Source: Cohnella ginsengisoli
Lineage (GTDB): Bacteria; Bacillota; Bacilli; Paenibacillales; Paenibacillaceae
Length of the DNA stretch: 64,000 bases
Assembly: GCF_029525555.1 (NCBI RefSeq)
Contig: NZ_JAPDHZ010000006.1
Span: forward strand, 372,001-436,000
Direction: 5' to 3'
Under the pieces are notes generated by a model. It made no database searches. It had not been told where the DNA came from and saw only the letters and a program-made list of their open reading frames with translations. Made by a program: the position numbers and the translations under genes. This document shows, piece after piece, positions 28,717 to 38,470 of the stretch (position 1 is its first letter; each line of letters opens with the position of its first letter).

Positions 28717-29759
28717 ATGAATCGTGCGTGGACGCAGAATGCCAAGATTCTAATCGTAGACGATCAGCCCACGAATATCATGCTGCTGGAGCATGTGCTG
28801 CGAAGAGCCGGCTTCGGTAATCTGCATAGTACGACCGACTCGACTGAGGTTGAGCCGCTCTTCTGCGAGCTGTCGCCGGATATCGTGCTGCTTGATCTTC
28901 ACATGCCGGTCGTCGATGGGTTCGCCGTGCTCCGGCAGCTGCGTCCGCTGATTGGAGAGAGCAGCTTTCTGCCTGTCGTGGTGCTGACCGCCGACGACTC
29001 CCCGGGCGCTCGCAAAGAGGCGCTTCATCTGGGCGCCAACGACTTTATCACGAAGCCGCTCGACGCGTCCGAGGTCGTGCTCCGCATCGACAACTTGCTG
29101 AAGACGCGTTATTTTTATTTGCAGATGCAGGAACAGAACCAGTCGCTCGAACGGCGGGTCCAGGAGCGGACAGCCGAGCTGGAACAGGCTAAGCTTGAAA
29201 TTCTGCACCTGCTCGCGCGCACGGCGGAGTATCGCGACGACGAGACCGGCCAACACACGCAGCGCGTCGGGCGCATGGCGCGCGACGTTGCCGTCGCGCT
29301 GGGACTGCCGCAGCAGGAGGTTGAGCTGATCGAGCAGGCGACGCCGCTGCACGACATCGGCAAGATCGGCATCGCGGACGAGATTTTGCTGAAGCCCGGG
29401 CGCTTCACGACCGAGGAGTTCGAGCAGATGAAGCGGCATACGCTGATCGGCGCGTGGATCTTGGAGACGAGTTCGTTCCCGGTGCTGCAGATCGCGGGAG
29501 AGATCGCGCTGACGCATCACGAAAAATGGAACGGCGGCGGCTACCCGCGGGGCCTTAGCGGGGGCGGAGATCCCGTTGTCGGGGCGGATCGTCGCGATCG
29601 CCGACTTCTACGATGCGCTCACCCACGAGCGGCCGTACAAAAAAAGCGTGGACGCACGAGGAGGCTATCGCCGAAATTCGCGCGCAGCGCGGCATTCATT
29701 TCGACCCGGACGTCGTGGACGCCTTCCTCGACATTTTGCCGGCGCCCGTCTCGTCTTGA
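28717..29759 (+). CDS. Response regulator with HD-GYP output domain, two frameshifts
   Basis: About 346 residues. The REC domain starts ILIVDDQPTN, with the phosphoacceptor in LLDLHMP and Lys in ITKPLD. A coiled-coil linker (SLERRVQERTAELEQAKLE) leads to an HD-GYP domain with HTQRVGRMA, LHDIGKIGI, THHEKWNGGGYPRGL and the HERPYKKAW end. An extra G in the G5 run 29560-29564 and an extra A in the A7 run 29639-29645 break the frame; without them the protein ends PAPVSS at the TGA 29757-29759. HD-GYP domains degrade cyclic di-GMP. No kinase is adjacent. GAGGGGTGA supports the ATG at 28717. Confidence 0.88.
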
Positions 29760-29907
29760 ACTCGGACGACGCGGTCTATCAGGCATGCTAACCAACGTAC
29801 GTTTCAGTCCTGTCCGCGCGGCGGGGCTTTTTTGGTGTTTTGGGTATAATACCTTAATTAGGCATTGGCATGCTTGGGACGATGGTATAACGGAGGAGGA
29901 TGCGGAC

Positions 29908-30811
29908 TTGTTCGATTGCGCAATCATAGGCGGCGGCCCTGCGGGTCTCAGCGCCGCGCTCGTACTGGGCAGGGCAAGACGATCCGTCGCGCTGTTCGAC
30001 GAAGGAAAGCCGCGCAACCGGGTGGCGTTGGCCTCGCACGGCTTTTTGACACGGGACGGCACCTCGCCGGCCGCGCTGCGGAAAATAGCGCACGACGAGC
30101 TGGCCGCTTATCCGAGCGTTCGCGTCTGCGGGAGCCGGGTGGAGGAAGTGGCGAGGGAGCCTGACGGCAGTTTTCGGTTGACGGATGCGGCGGGAGAAAG
30201 CTGGCGGGCAGCCAGGCTGCTGCTGGCCACGGGGTTGAAGGAGCTGCTGCCGGAGATCCCGGGGCTTCGCGAATTTTACGGCAAGAGCCTGTTTTGCTGC
30301 GCTTACTGCGACGGCTGGGAGATGCGGGACCGTCCGCTCGCGCTCGTCGCGGGCAACGATCATACGTTCCATCTGGCCAAGACGGTCTTTAATTGGAGCA
30401 AGGACCTGCTCGTCTGCACCAACGGCTACGATTCGCTCGAGCCTGCGGAAGAGCGGGCGCTGCGGGAGCGCGGCATACGGATCGACCATCGCCCGATCGA
30501 ACGCTTCGTCGGCGAGGAGGGGCAGTTGTCCGCCGTGCGCTTCGCGGACGGGGAGGAGGTCGCGCGCGCGGGAGGCATCGTCGCCGAGCGGCTGCGTCAG
30601 GCGGCGCCCTTCGCGGAGCGCCTCGGCTGCGCGATAACGCCTTACGGCGGCATCGAGACGGACGGCGCGGGCCGGACGAGCGTGCCGGGCGTGTACGCGG
30701 CGGGGGGATGCTGCATGCATCATGCCGGCGCAGCTCGTCGTAGCCGCCGCCGAAGGCTCGCGCGCCGCGATCGGCCTCAACGAAGATATGACGGACGAGG
30801 CGTTCGCTTGA
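29908..30811 (+). CDS. Thioredoxin-reductase-like FAD/NAD(P) oxidoreductase, frameshifted
   Basis: About 300 residues from a TTG start preceded by GGAGGAGG (29892-29899). The FAD-binding GGGPAGLSAALVLGRA motif is at the N-terminus and the redox-active CAYCDGWE (CxxC) near residue 130. The C-terminal FAD motif (GVYAAGD) is restored when one G is removed from the G6 run 30712-30717, giving AAGDAACIMPAQLVVAAAEGSRAAIGLNED and a stop at 30811. The second dinucleotide motif around residue 150 (ALVAGNDH) lacks the standard GxGxxA, so NADPH use is uncertain. Probable small-molecule disulfide or bacillithiol-type reductase. Confidence 0.85.
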
Positions 30812-30844
30812 GGAGCCGGCAAGGCAGGCTGGCAGGCAAAGTAT

Positions 30845-31043
30845 AGGCGAGGAAAACGCGGTTGCGTGGAGCGGCGTTGACTGTAAGCGAGACAAGCAAG
30901 GTTGCGGCAGGGAAAAACCTGGATAGTTGGTCTACAAGCGAGGAAAGCGCGGCTGCGTGGAGCGGCGGTGCCTGTAAGCGAGACAAGCGAGGCAGCAGCC
31001 GGGGGAAAGCTGGTTAGTTGGTCTACAAGCGAGGAAAGCGCGG
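30845..31043. repeat. 91-bp tandem repeat (two full copies plus a partial one)
   Basis: Units beginning GCGAGGAAA(A/G)CGCGG start near 30847, 30938 and 31029, an exact 91-bp period. Copies share GTGGAGCGGCG, CTGTAAGCGAGACAAGC and TAGTTGGTCTAC and differ at several positions. It lies downstream of the oxidoreductase gene and before a strong terminator. No coding function is evident. Confidence 0.8.
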
Positions 31044-31072
31044 CTGCAGTTGGCCGAGGTAAAGAAGACGCG

Positions 31073-31130
31073 AAATAGCGGTTGGTCGATCCGCGTGCAT
31101 GACGGGCGGATGGCAACCGCTATTTTGCTT
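31073..31130. terminator. Bidirectional terminator between convergent genes
   Basis: AAATAGCGGTTG (31073-31084) and CAACCGCTATTT (31114-31125) are perfect 12-bp arms with an inner ATCCGC/GCGGAT stem; A-rich bases precede it and TTTTGCTTTT follows. Serves the flavoprotein gene and the minus-strand lipL. Confidence 0.85.
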
Positions 31131-31177
31131 TTAGAGGCCCGACCTAGGGTTGCGGCCGACGTAGCGCTGGTCACGCT

Positions 31178-32193
31178 CTACAAGCCGTAGCGCGTCCGCA
31201 GCGAGGCGGCCATCTCCTCGATCTCGTCCGGCGCGGGCAGGCGCAGCGCGGCTTCGGCGCTTGCGATTCCGGCCGGCGTCTGATGCGCGCGGATGACGTC
31301 CTTCACGGCGGCTGCGAACCGCGCGGCAAGTCCCGAGCCGCTGCTGCCCGTCGCGCTCGCGCCACCTATTCCGCTTCCCGCGCCCGTCAGCTCCGCGAGG
31401 CTCGCCATCCGGTCCGTGCCCACGTCCGGGTACGCGGACGGGTCGGCGCCTTCGGCCGCCAGCCCGTAAAACTCCCGCACGACCCGCGCCCGCTCGTCGC
31501 CTTTGCCTTCGGCGATAATGAAGGCCTGCACGTTGTAGGACTTCACCTGTCTGCGCTGGGCGATGCCGCAGAACTTGCGGCCCCCGATCGACAGGTCGAA
31601 GTCCCCGGGCAGTAAGAGCCGACGACTTCGCCCTTGGAAGCCTCTCCGCCTAGCTGCCCGACGGCGAGCCGGATCAGGTCGTACATGCGCTCGAAGTCGC
31701 CGTGGAACGCCATGTCTTCGGCCCTGTCCTTCGGGAGGATGAGCGACAGGTTGACGACGCCCGGATCGAGCGGCACGGCGGCGCCGCCGGAATTGCGGAC
31801 CGCCACGCCGTAGCCGAGGCCGGCGAGCCGGTCGGCTGCCTCCCGCGCACGCGGGAGCCGGCTGTCCCGCAGGCCAATGACGAACGCCCGGGGATGTCGC
31901 CAAAGATGGCAGATCCCCGGGCCTCCGGCACCGGTCGCGCGGCACAGCAGCTCGTCCAGGGCGAACGCATACAGCGGGTCCTCCGCCGCCAGCCGGTCCG
32001 TCCGGTCGAGGATCAGCAGCCCGGACATCCAAGCGCGATCGTGAGCGGGGCCGCCGGCCCGCACGTCAGCGTTGCCCGCAAGCGCTGCGCTCATGCCGTT
32101 CCCGTTGTCCGCATCATTCACGCTCGCACCGCCGCCTTCAGCCGCCTGCTCCGCGCGCCCGCCAGTCCCGTTATCCACGCGCTCGCCGCTCAT
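31178..32193 (-). CDS. lipL: Octanoyl-[GcvH]:protein N-octanoyltransferase (LipL-like), frameshifted
   Basis: Lipoyl/biotin ligase-fold acyltransferase that moves octanoyl from GcvH to the E2 subunits in the Bacillus-type lipoate pathway. Motifs are VRNSGGAAVPLDPGVVNLSLILPK and the Cys-bearing GSYCPGDFDLSIGGRKFCGIAQRR; that Cys is the acyl acceptor in LipL. The frame breaks exactly at CPG/DFD, where the plus strand has C4 (31603-31606) and C5 is needed. It is the only break here that requires adding a base. The first 50 residues are a Gly/Ala/Asn-rich extension and translation may start later, for example at MSGLLILDRT. If it starts at 32193 it overlaps pepT by 23 bp. Confidence 0.82.
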
Positions 32194-33409
32194 AGCGCTG
32201 GACGATGTCGACGATGACCTTCACGGCCTGCACCATGTTGTCGACGGAGGCGAACTCGTATTTGCCGTGATAATTCTCTCCGCCGGTGAAGATGTTCGGC
32301 GTCGGCAGTCCCATGTAGGACAGCTGAGACCCGTCCGTGCCGCCGCGGATCGGCTTGATGATCGGCGCGATGCCGAGACCCTCCATGGCTTCCCGGGCAA
32401 TGTCGACGATGTGCATGACGGGCTCGATTTTCTCCCGCATGTTGTAGTACGAATCCTTCATCGTCAGCTCAATGCTGTCTTCGCCGTACGTCTGGCGGAA
32501 TTCCTCCGCGATATTCTCCAGCACATGCTTGCGCCGCTCGAACAGGCTCCGGTCATGGTCGCGCACCAGGTATCGCAGCGTTGTCCGCTCCACGTCGCCT
32601 TCGATCGACTGCAGGTGATAGAAGCCCTCGTAGCCTTCCGTGAATTCGGGCGCTTCCGCCTCCGGCAACCGGGCATGAAAGGCCATCGCGATCTTGGCGG
32701 AGTTGACCATCTTGCCTTTGGCGGTGCCCGGATGCACGTTGGTGCCGTTGACGGTCACGATGGCTCCCGCGGCGTTGAAGCTCTCGTACTCCAGCTCGCC
32801 GAGCGGACCGCCGTCCATCGTGTAGGCGTACTTCGCGCCGAATGCGGCGACGTCGAACTTGTGCGGGCCTCTGCCGATCTCCTCGTCGGGGGTGAACGCG
32901 ATGCGAATGCGGCCGTGCTTGATCTCCGGATGGCGGATCAGATAGGCCATCGCGGTCACGATCTCGGCGACGCCGGCTTTGTCGTCCGCTCCGAGCAGCG
33001 TCGTGCCGTCGGTCGTAACGAGCGTGTGGCCGACATACTTGGCGAGGTCGGGGAACATGTTCGGCGACAAGGCGAGCTTAAGCGCCGAGTTCAGCACGAT
33101 GTCTCCGCCGGCATAATTGTAGACGAGCTGGGGCTTGACGTTCGCGCCCGTGAAGTCGGTAGCGGTGTCGACATGCGCCAGAAAACCGATCGTCGGGACT
33201 TCCGCATCGGTATTTGACGGCAGCGTCGCCATCAGATAGCCGTTATCGTCTACCGTTACCTCCTCCATGCCGATGCTCTTCAATTCGTCCTCCAGCATGC
33301 GGAGCAAGGTCCATTGACCCGGCGTCGACGGGCACGACGGGCTGTTGTCGTCCGATTGGGTGTCCACTTGCACGTATTTGACGAACCGGTCGATTAATTC
33401 CTGCTTCAC
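32171..33409 (-). CDS. pepT: Peptidase T (tripeptide aminopeptidase)
   Basis: 412-residue M20B metallopeptidase. Metal ligands are visible in GFLAHVDTATD (His, Asp), LLGADDKAGVAEI (bridging Asp), FTPDEEIGRG (catalytic Glu and Glu ligand), AYTMDGG and the C-terminal FTGGENYHGKYEF (His). The GTG at 33409 is preceded by GAGGAGGT 8 bases upstream and gives MKQELIDRFVKYVQVDTQSD, the usual PepT start; longer frames upstream lack support. Intact. Confidence 0.95.
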   Translation of the reverse strand: MKQELIDRFVKYVQVDTQSDDNSPSCPSTPGQWTLLRMLEDELKSIGMEEVTVDDNGYLMATLPSNTDAEVPTIGFLAHVDTATDFTGANVKPQLVYNYAGGDIVLNSALKLALSPNMFPDLAKYVGHTLVTTDGTTLLGADDKAGVAEIVTAMAYLIRHPEIKHGRIRIAFTPDEEIGRGPHKFDVAAFGAKYAYTMDGGPLGELEYESFNAAGAIVTVNGTNVHPGTAKGKMVNSAKIAMAFHARLPEAEAPEFTEGYEGFYHLQSIEGDVERTTLRYLVRDHDRSLFERRKHVLENIAEEFRQTYGEDSIELTMKDSYYNMREKIEPVMHIVDIAREAMEGLGIAPIIKPIRGGTDGSQLSYMGLPTPNIFTGGENYHGKYEFASVDNMVQAVKVIVDIVQRYERRARG

Positions 33410-33650
33410 GGCAGGCACCTCCTCAAGTTGGCGCTCGTACGGCGCTAAGCTGCGTATGTTCACATCATAACCCAAATGGCGGGCCCGGGAAAACAAGCGA
33501 GCCGCCTTCCGCCTGGCGCCGCCTTCCGTCGCCGGGGCCGGCCGATACCGGGCGATCCCGGCAGCGCCGCGACGAGGCGCAAGTTAGGCCTTTACGCGCG
33601 CACCGCGCTCCCGCATAGTGAGAGAGACAGTTAGAGGAGGCATCCCCTGC

Positions 33651-35146
33651 ATGAAGCAGTCGCTATACAGATCCTTCGTCGTCCGGCTCGTCCGCAATTA
33701 CATCTTCGGCTCGGTCGTCGCGGTGATCGGCGTGGGCGGCGCGATCCTGTCGGGCAGCCTGAACGTGCCGCGGGGCGAGCTGCTGCATTTGCAGGCGATC
33801 CTGCTGATCTCCCTGCTGACGATGTTCGTTGCGGAATACTTCGCTTTCCGCCGGCATATCGCGCCGATCCGCGAGCTGTTCCGGTCGGAACGGCCGGCGC
33901 TTCCGCAGATCGAAGCGGCTTACCTCAGGGCCCATCGGTTGCCCTCGCTCGCCGTCGTCCGCACGCTAGGCCCGCATCTGCTGGGGTTGTCGCTGCCCGC
34001 GAGCGCGCTCGCGCTGCTGTCGATCCGGCTTGGGTGGGTGGATCTTCCATACTACTATATCGGTTTGGCGGCGGCCGGAGCGGTTCTCGTCGCATGCATG
34101 CACGCTTTAATTGAATTTTTCCTCACCGCGCAATCCGTCCGTCCGCTGCTCGCGTATCTGAAAACGGAGGGCCGCCGGCTGTACGGCGCGGATATTTCCC
34201 TGAATGGGCGCGTCCTCGTCTCGATCCAGCGCAAGTTTCAGCTGAGCGCGTTTTTGATCGGGACATTCCCGGTCATCCTGTTCAGCCTGGCGACGCAGAT
34301 TCGCCTGAACGGCTGGTCGCAGGATCTGGGTTACGACTATTGGCGATGGGCGGGACTCATTCTCGTGACCGGCGTCGGTTTTTCCTCGCTTGGCGCCTGG
34401 CTTCTAGGCAGAGACGTCCAGCAGCCGATTCGCGAGCTGTACGAGGCGATGTCGGAGGTACAGGCGGGCAGGCTGCAGACTTCGGCGTCCGATCTGTACT
34501 CGGACGAGTTCGCCAAGTTGATGGCGGGCTTTAACGGTATGGTCGACGGGCTGCGGTCGCGGGAGCGGATGAACGCGCAGCTGCTGCAGAGCTATTACGC
34601 CACGCTGGCCGCGGCGCTGGATGCCCGGGATGCGTATACGGCGGGCCATTCGCAGCGCGTAGCCGAGTACAGCTCGGTCATCGGACGGGCGGCGGGCCTC
34701 TCCGTCGAAGAGCTCGACGTGCTGAACAAGACGGCGCTGCTCCACGACATCGGCAAGATCGGCGTTCGCGACAGCGTGCTGCTCAAGGAGGGGAAGCTGA
34801 CGGACGAGGAGTTCGAGCAGATCAAGCAGCATCCCGTCCTGGGGGAAAACATCCTGCTGCAGGTCGAGCCCCGCGAAGCGATGGCGCCGCTGCTGCCCGG
34901 CGTTCGTTCGCACCACGAGCGCTACGACGGCCGCGGCTATCCGGACGGCCTTATCGGCGAAGGCATTCCCCCCGACCGGCCGCATCATCGCGGTGGCGGA
35001 CGCGTTCGACGCGATGACGTCGGATCGGCCGTATCGCAGGGGGATGCCGTTCGAAAAAGCCCTCGCCATTCTTGAAGAGGGCAAGGGCACGCAGTGGGAC
35101 CCCGCGTACGTCGAGCTTTTCGTCTCTCGCATGCGGGGGGAGATGA
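33651..35146 (+). CDS. Membrane HAMP/HD-GYP protein, putative c-di-GMP phosphodiesterase, frameshifted
   Basis: About 497 residues. The N-terminal half has about six hydrophobic segments (first pair at about 13-60, then 110-165 and 205-260). A HAMP-like region (LLGRDVQQPIRELYEAMSEVQAG) links to an HD-GYP domain with HSQRVAEYS, LHDIGKIGV, HHERYDGRGYPDGL and DRPYR. An extra C in the C6 run 34968-34973 splits IPPTGRIIAVADAFDAM. A G6 run at 35135-35140 is probably also overcalled: with G5 the protein ends FVSRMRGR at 35146, just before the terminator. Start at 33651 with GAGGAGG at 33634-33640. Divergent from pepT. Confidence 0.85.
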
Positions 35147-35168
35147 GCATTGGACCGCTTGCGATAAA

Positions 35169-35211
35169 CGTCAAAGACCGCCCGGGCGCTAGCCTCGGGC
35201 GGTCTTTGACG
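35169..35211. terminator. Long perfect terminator stem
   Basis: CGTCAAAGACCGCCCG (35169-35184) pairs with CGGGCGGTCTTTGACG (35196-35211), 16 bp perfect. Separates the HD-GYP gene from the convergent VOC gene; little U-tract. Confidence 0.8.
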
Positions 35212-35242
35212 TCTGGCTGCTTGCCGGGAGGTCCGCTGCCTT

Positions 35243-35660
35243 TTATCTCCCCGGCATTTTCTCCTTATCCATATAGAGCACGTTCCACCGGTGTCCGTCG
35301 GGGTCGGCGAATCCGCACCCGTACATCCATCCCTGGCTCTCTCCGGGCTTGCCGTACAACTCGCCGCCGGCGGCGACCGCCTTCGCGGCCAGCTCGTCCA
35401 CTTCCCCCGCGGCTGTCCGCCCCGAGCGACAGCAGCACCTCCGCCGCTGCGCGGGCATCCGAGGCATCGCTTGAAGCAAAGCTTGCGAACGTCTCCTCGG
35501 GAAATAGCATGACGACGACCGCCGGGTTGCCAACGAGCAGGCTGACGGCAGAATCGCCGCCGGGGAAATTCGCATTAAACGTGAAGCCGATATCGCGATA
35601 GAACTGCCTGGTACGCGCCAAATCCTTGCTGGGCAGGTTGATCCATAATTCCTTGGTCAT
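35243..35660 (-). CDS. VOC/glyoxalase-fold protein, frameshifted
   Basis: About 138 residues with two beta-alpha-beta-beta-beta modules: WINLPSKDLARTRQFYRDIGF at the start and WMYGCGFADPDGHRWNVLYMD at the end, typical of the PhnB/YkcA-like VOC branch. An extra C in the plus-strand C5 run 35404-35408 breaks the frame between the modules; correction gives GADSRGEVDELAAKAVAAGGELYG. Start at 35660 with GGAGGAG upstream. The canonical glyoxalase I metal ligands are not clearly present. Function unknown. Confidence 0.83.
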
Positions 35661-35816
35661 GGCTGTCTCCTCCATGGCTCTCGGCCGGTTCGCTCAAAGC
35701 TCGCCAACGACTCAAGCTTCGCTTTTATCCTCATTGTAGCACGCCTCCGCCACCGGGATTTCTCATCGATTGCTCGAATCTGAACGCGTTTTTCTAAAAA
35801 AAAGGCATTCGCCCGC

Positions 35817-35866
35817 TTGACGCAGCATTCAAGGTGTTGTATGGTTAGTTACATAAGTAATTAACC
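35817..35866 (+). promoter_or_regulatory. Promoter and YtrA-type operator of the GntR-ABC operon
   Basis: -35 TTGACG (35817-35822), a 17-bp spacer and -10 TATGGT (35840-35845). It is followed at once by the inverted repeat GGTTAGTTAC (35843-35852), ATAA, GTAATTAACC (35857-35866), 9 of 10 arm positions symmetric. The position blocks initiation, as expected of autorepression by the GntR protein encoded next. Confidence 0.8.
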
Positions 35867-35887
35867 AATGTGGTGGTGAAGTTAACG

Positions 35888-36259
35888 ATGAGCTTCCTGA
35901 TCGACGACAGCCGTCCGATATTCGTGCAAATCGCCGAACGCATCGAGAACGACATTATCGAAGGCGCGCTGCCCGAGGAATCCCAGGTGCCGTCGACCAA
36001 TCAGTTCGCGGCATTTTACCAGATCAATCCGGCGACGGCGGCTAAGGGCGTCAATCTGTTGACGGAGCAAGGCATTCTTTACAAGAAGAGAGGGATCGGC
36101 ATGTTCGTGGCGGCGGGGGCGAAGGCGAGCCTGGTCGAGAAGCGCAAGGAGCAGTTCTTCGAGCAATATGTCGTGACGATGATGCGGGAAGCGGAGAAGC
36201 TCGGAATCACGCAGGATCAGCTCGCGGACATGGTCCGCAAGGGAGGGAACAAGTCATGA
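35888..36259 (+). CDS. GntR-family repressor, YtrA subfamily
   Basis: 123 residues. The N-terminal winged helix (RPIFVQIAERIENDIIEGALPEESQVPSTNQFAAFYQINPATAAKGVNLLTEQGILYKKRGIGMFV) is followed by only about 40 residues of helical dimerisation tail, the short YtrA layout. It heads an operon with an ABC ATPase and a membrane subunit, and the palindrome at 35843-35866 is its likely operator. Start at the ATG at 35888, where the conserved sequence begins. The stop overlaps the next ATG (ATGA). Confidence 0.9.
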   Translation: MSFLIDDSRPIFVQIAERIENDIIEGALPEESQVPSTNQFAAFYQINPATAAKGVNLLTEQGILYKKRGIGMFVAAGAKASLVEKRKEQFFEQYVVTMMREAEKLGITQDQLADMVRKGGNKS

Positions 36260-37152
36260 GCGCGATCGTAAAGGTAACGAACCTGACCAAGTCCTACGGC
36301 GGCACCGCGGCGGTCCGCGGCGTGAGCTTCGAGCTGGAGGAAAACAAGATCTACGGGCTTCTCGGCCGCAACGGCGCCGGCAAGACGACGATCATGCACA
36401 TGTTGACGGCGCAGCAATTCGCGTCGGGCGGGGACATTGAAGTGTTCGGCGAAGCGCCGTTCGAGAACGAGTCGGTTCTAAGACGCGTCTGCTTCATCAA
36501 GGAGAGCCAGAAGTACCCGCCGATGTTCACGGTGAAGGACGTGCTGGAAGTGTCCGCCTCGCTCCATCCGAATTGGGACGCGGCATATGCGGCCGAATTG
36601 GCCGAAGCGTTCGGACTGCCGATGAAGCGCAAGATGCAGAAGCTGTCGCGGGGCATGCTGTCCGCCGCCGGCGTGGTCGTGGGGCTGGCCAGCCGGGCGC
36701 CGCTGACGATCTTCGACGAGCCGTATCTGGGGCTGGACGCCGTCGCGCGCACCTTGTTCTACGACCGGCTGCTGGAGGACTATGCCGAGCATCCGCGCAC
36801 CGTCATTCTGTCGACGCACTTGATCGACGAGGTGAGCCGCCTGCTGGAGCACGTGCTGCTGATCGACCAAGGCAAGCTGCTGCTGGATCAGGACGTGGAG
36901 CGGCTGTCCGGGATGGCCTACAGCGTCGTGGGCGCCGCCGCCAGGATCGATTCGTTCGTGTCGGGGAAAAAGGTGTTGTCGCGGGACGCCATGGGCGCGA
37001 TCGCTTCGGCGACGGTCATGGGCGAGGCGAGCCCGCAGGAGCGCAGAGAGGCCGCGGAGCGCGGTCTGGAATTCGCGCCGGTATCGCTTCAACAGCTGAT
37101 CGTGCATCTGACAGGCGGCAAAAATGAGGAGAGGGAGGCGGTCTCGTTATGA
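36256..37152 (+). CDS. ABC transporter ATP-binding protein (YtrB-like)
   Basis: 298 residues. Walker A GRNGAGKTT (about residues 37-45), signature LSRGM instead of LSGGQ, Walker B LTIFDEP, H-loop STHLIDE. The degenerate signature is common in YtrB/YhcH-type ATPases linked to YtrA regulators. The C-terminal 60 residues form an accessory domain. ATGA overlaps join it to both neighbours. The exporter family is often induced by cell-wall-active antibiotics; that role is inferred. Confidence 0.9.
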   Translation: MSAIVKVTNLTKSYGGTAAVRGVSFELEENKIYGLLGRNGAGKTTIMHMLTAQQFASGGDIEVFGEAPFENESVLRRVCFIKESQKYPPMFTVKDVLEVSASLHPNWDAAYAAELAEAFGLPMKRKMQKLSRGMLSAAGVVVGLASRAPLTIFDEPYLGLDAVARTLFYDRLLEDYAEHPRTVILSTHLIDEVSRLLEHVLLIDQGKLLLDQDVERLSGMAYSVVGAAARIDSFVSGKKVLSRDAMGAIASATVMGEASPQERREAAERGLEFAPVSLQQLIVHLTGGKNEEREAVSL

Positions 37153-37847
37153 ATATCGTCCAACGCGGAAGAATGAAGGCGGTCACGTCCACGATTCTGA
37201 AGGACAAATTCAGCTGGTTCCTGCTGCCCTGGATCATTTCCGGATCGAGCTTCGCCGTTAATTTAGTCATCGCCTTCTTTTCCAAAGAAGACATCACGAC
37301 GGGCGGCAGCGCTTCCCTGTACATCTACATGCTCGCAGCCGGCATCATGTCGGTATCCAATACCTTGCCGTTCTTGCTCGGCTTCAGCGTCAGGAGGTCC
37401 GATTATTTCTGGGGAACGGGGAGCGCGATCGGTTTGGTGGGCGTGATCTGCGCAGCCGTCTTGAGCTTGCTGTCGTACGTCGAGAGCGAGTGGCTCGACG
37501 GTTGGGGCGTCGGACTTTACTTCTTCCACCTGCCCTACGTCAGCGAAGGCTCCGTGCCTGTTCAGTTTCTGGTCTACTTCCTGCTGATCGTCTTCTTGTT
37601 CTACCTCGGCTTCCTGATCGCCTGCGTCGCCAAGCGCTTCGGCAAGACCGGCATGTTCGTCCTCTCCATCGCCGTCCTCGCGATCGGCACGGTCTGGAGC
37701 TACGTCATGACGCAGCAAGGCTGGTGGACCGATCTCGGCCATTGGCTGGCGGACCGCACGATGCTCGAGATCGCCGGCGGCACCGCGCCGCTGACGCTCC
37801 TGTGCATGGCGCTCTCCTACGGGCTGCTGCGCCGCACGTCCGTCTGA
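37149..37847 (+). CDS. ABC transporter membrane subunit
   Basis: 232 residues with about six hydrophobic segments (for example PWIISGSSFAVNLVIAFF, ICAAVLSLLSYV and FLVYFLLIVFLFYLGFLIACV). No signature beyond ABC-2-like topology, but it is the third gene of a translationally coupled operon with the repressor and ATPase, so it is the cognate permease. A basic tail (LLRRTSV) follows the last TM. Confidence 0.82.
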   Translation: MNIVQRGRMKAVTSTILKDKFSWFLLPWIISGSSFAVNLVIAFFSKEDITTGGSASLYIYMLAAGIMSVSNTLPFLLGFSVRRSDYFWGTGSAIGLVGVICAAVLSLLSYVESEWLDGWGVGLYFFHLPYVSEGSVPVQFLVYFLLIVFLFYLGFLIACVAKRFGKTGMFVLSIAVLAIGTVWSYVMTQQGWWTDLGHWLADRTMLEIAGGTAPLTLLCMALSYGLLRRTSV

Positions 37848-37852
37848 CGCCG

Positions 37853-38278
37853 TCAGGCGCGCGGCAGCTCTCGCAGCCTGGGCGTTGAATGAATATGCGC
37901 GACGCCTTCGCGGCACAACCCATACGGCTCCCATCTGCAATCGCTGCAGAGGGAGCCGATGTCGTCCGGTCGCACGCGCGCGGCGACGGCGGCAACGACG
38001 TCCGCCCATGCGCGACGCTCTCCGACGGCGATGCCGATTTGCCGCGCGATTTCCTCGTCCTTGCGGTACACGCTCGCATTCTCGCAATGCGTCTCCTGGT
38101 CCTCGGGGAAAGCGGCGCAAATATCGTCGGGCCCCAGGATCAGCTCGATCTCCGTCTCGGGCGCCGTCCGCAGCCGCTCGTATACGCGCGTCATGTTCGC
38201 GCAAAACCCCTCCGAGTACCCTTTTCCCCGGTATCCCAGCAGGCAAAGCAGATGATGCCCGCGCAGTTTGATCGTCAT
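37853..38278 (-). CDS. DUF1284 family protein
   Basis: 141 residues beginning MTIKLRGHHLLCLLGYRGKGYS, the DUF1284 signature. Conserved Cys occur in CEN, in CSDCRW and in GLCREG near the C-terminus, suggesting an iron-sulfur or zinc site. Convergent with the ABC permease gene, 5 bp apart. No established function. Confidence 0.85.
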   Translation of the reverse strand: MTIKLRGHHLLCLLGYRGKGYSEGFCANMTRVYERLRTAPETEIELILGPDDICAAFPEDQETHCENASVYRKDEEIARQIGIAVGERRAWADVVAAVAARVRPDDIGSLCSDCRWEPYGLCREGVAHIHSTPRLRELPRA

Positions 38279-38384
38279 CCTGCATCATTCCTTGCGTTTG
38301 ATTGTTAACCGTGATTATACCATTCGGTTAACGATGGTGCATCCTAGTCGGTAGCTCCATTTAAAAAAGCGATCCTGCCTATTT

Positions 38385-38451
38385 GGTCAATTCACTTTAC
38401 TAAATCGCCTCTCTTGTGTTATTCTCATATGGTCAACTAAATTGACTATAT
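38385..38451 (+). promoter_or_regulatory. Promoter with palindromic GTCAA..TTGAC operator
   Basis: -35 TTTACT (38396-38401), an 18-bp spacer and -10 TATTCT (38420-38425). ATATGGTCAA (38427-38436), CTAAA, TTGACTATAT (38442-38451) is a 9-of-10 symmetric inverted repeat just downstream, and another GGTCAA half-site lies at 38385-38390. It looks like a TetR- or MarR-type operator, but no such regulator gene is adjacent on this side. Confidence 0.6.
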
Positions 38452-38470
38452 AACAAAGGAGGCAAAGTTT

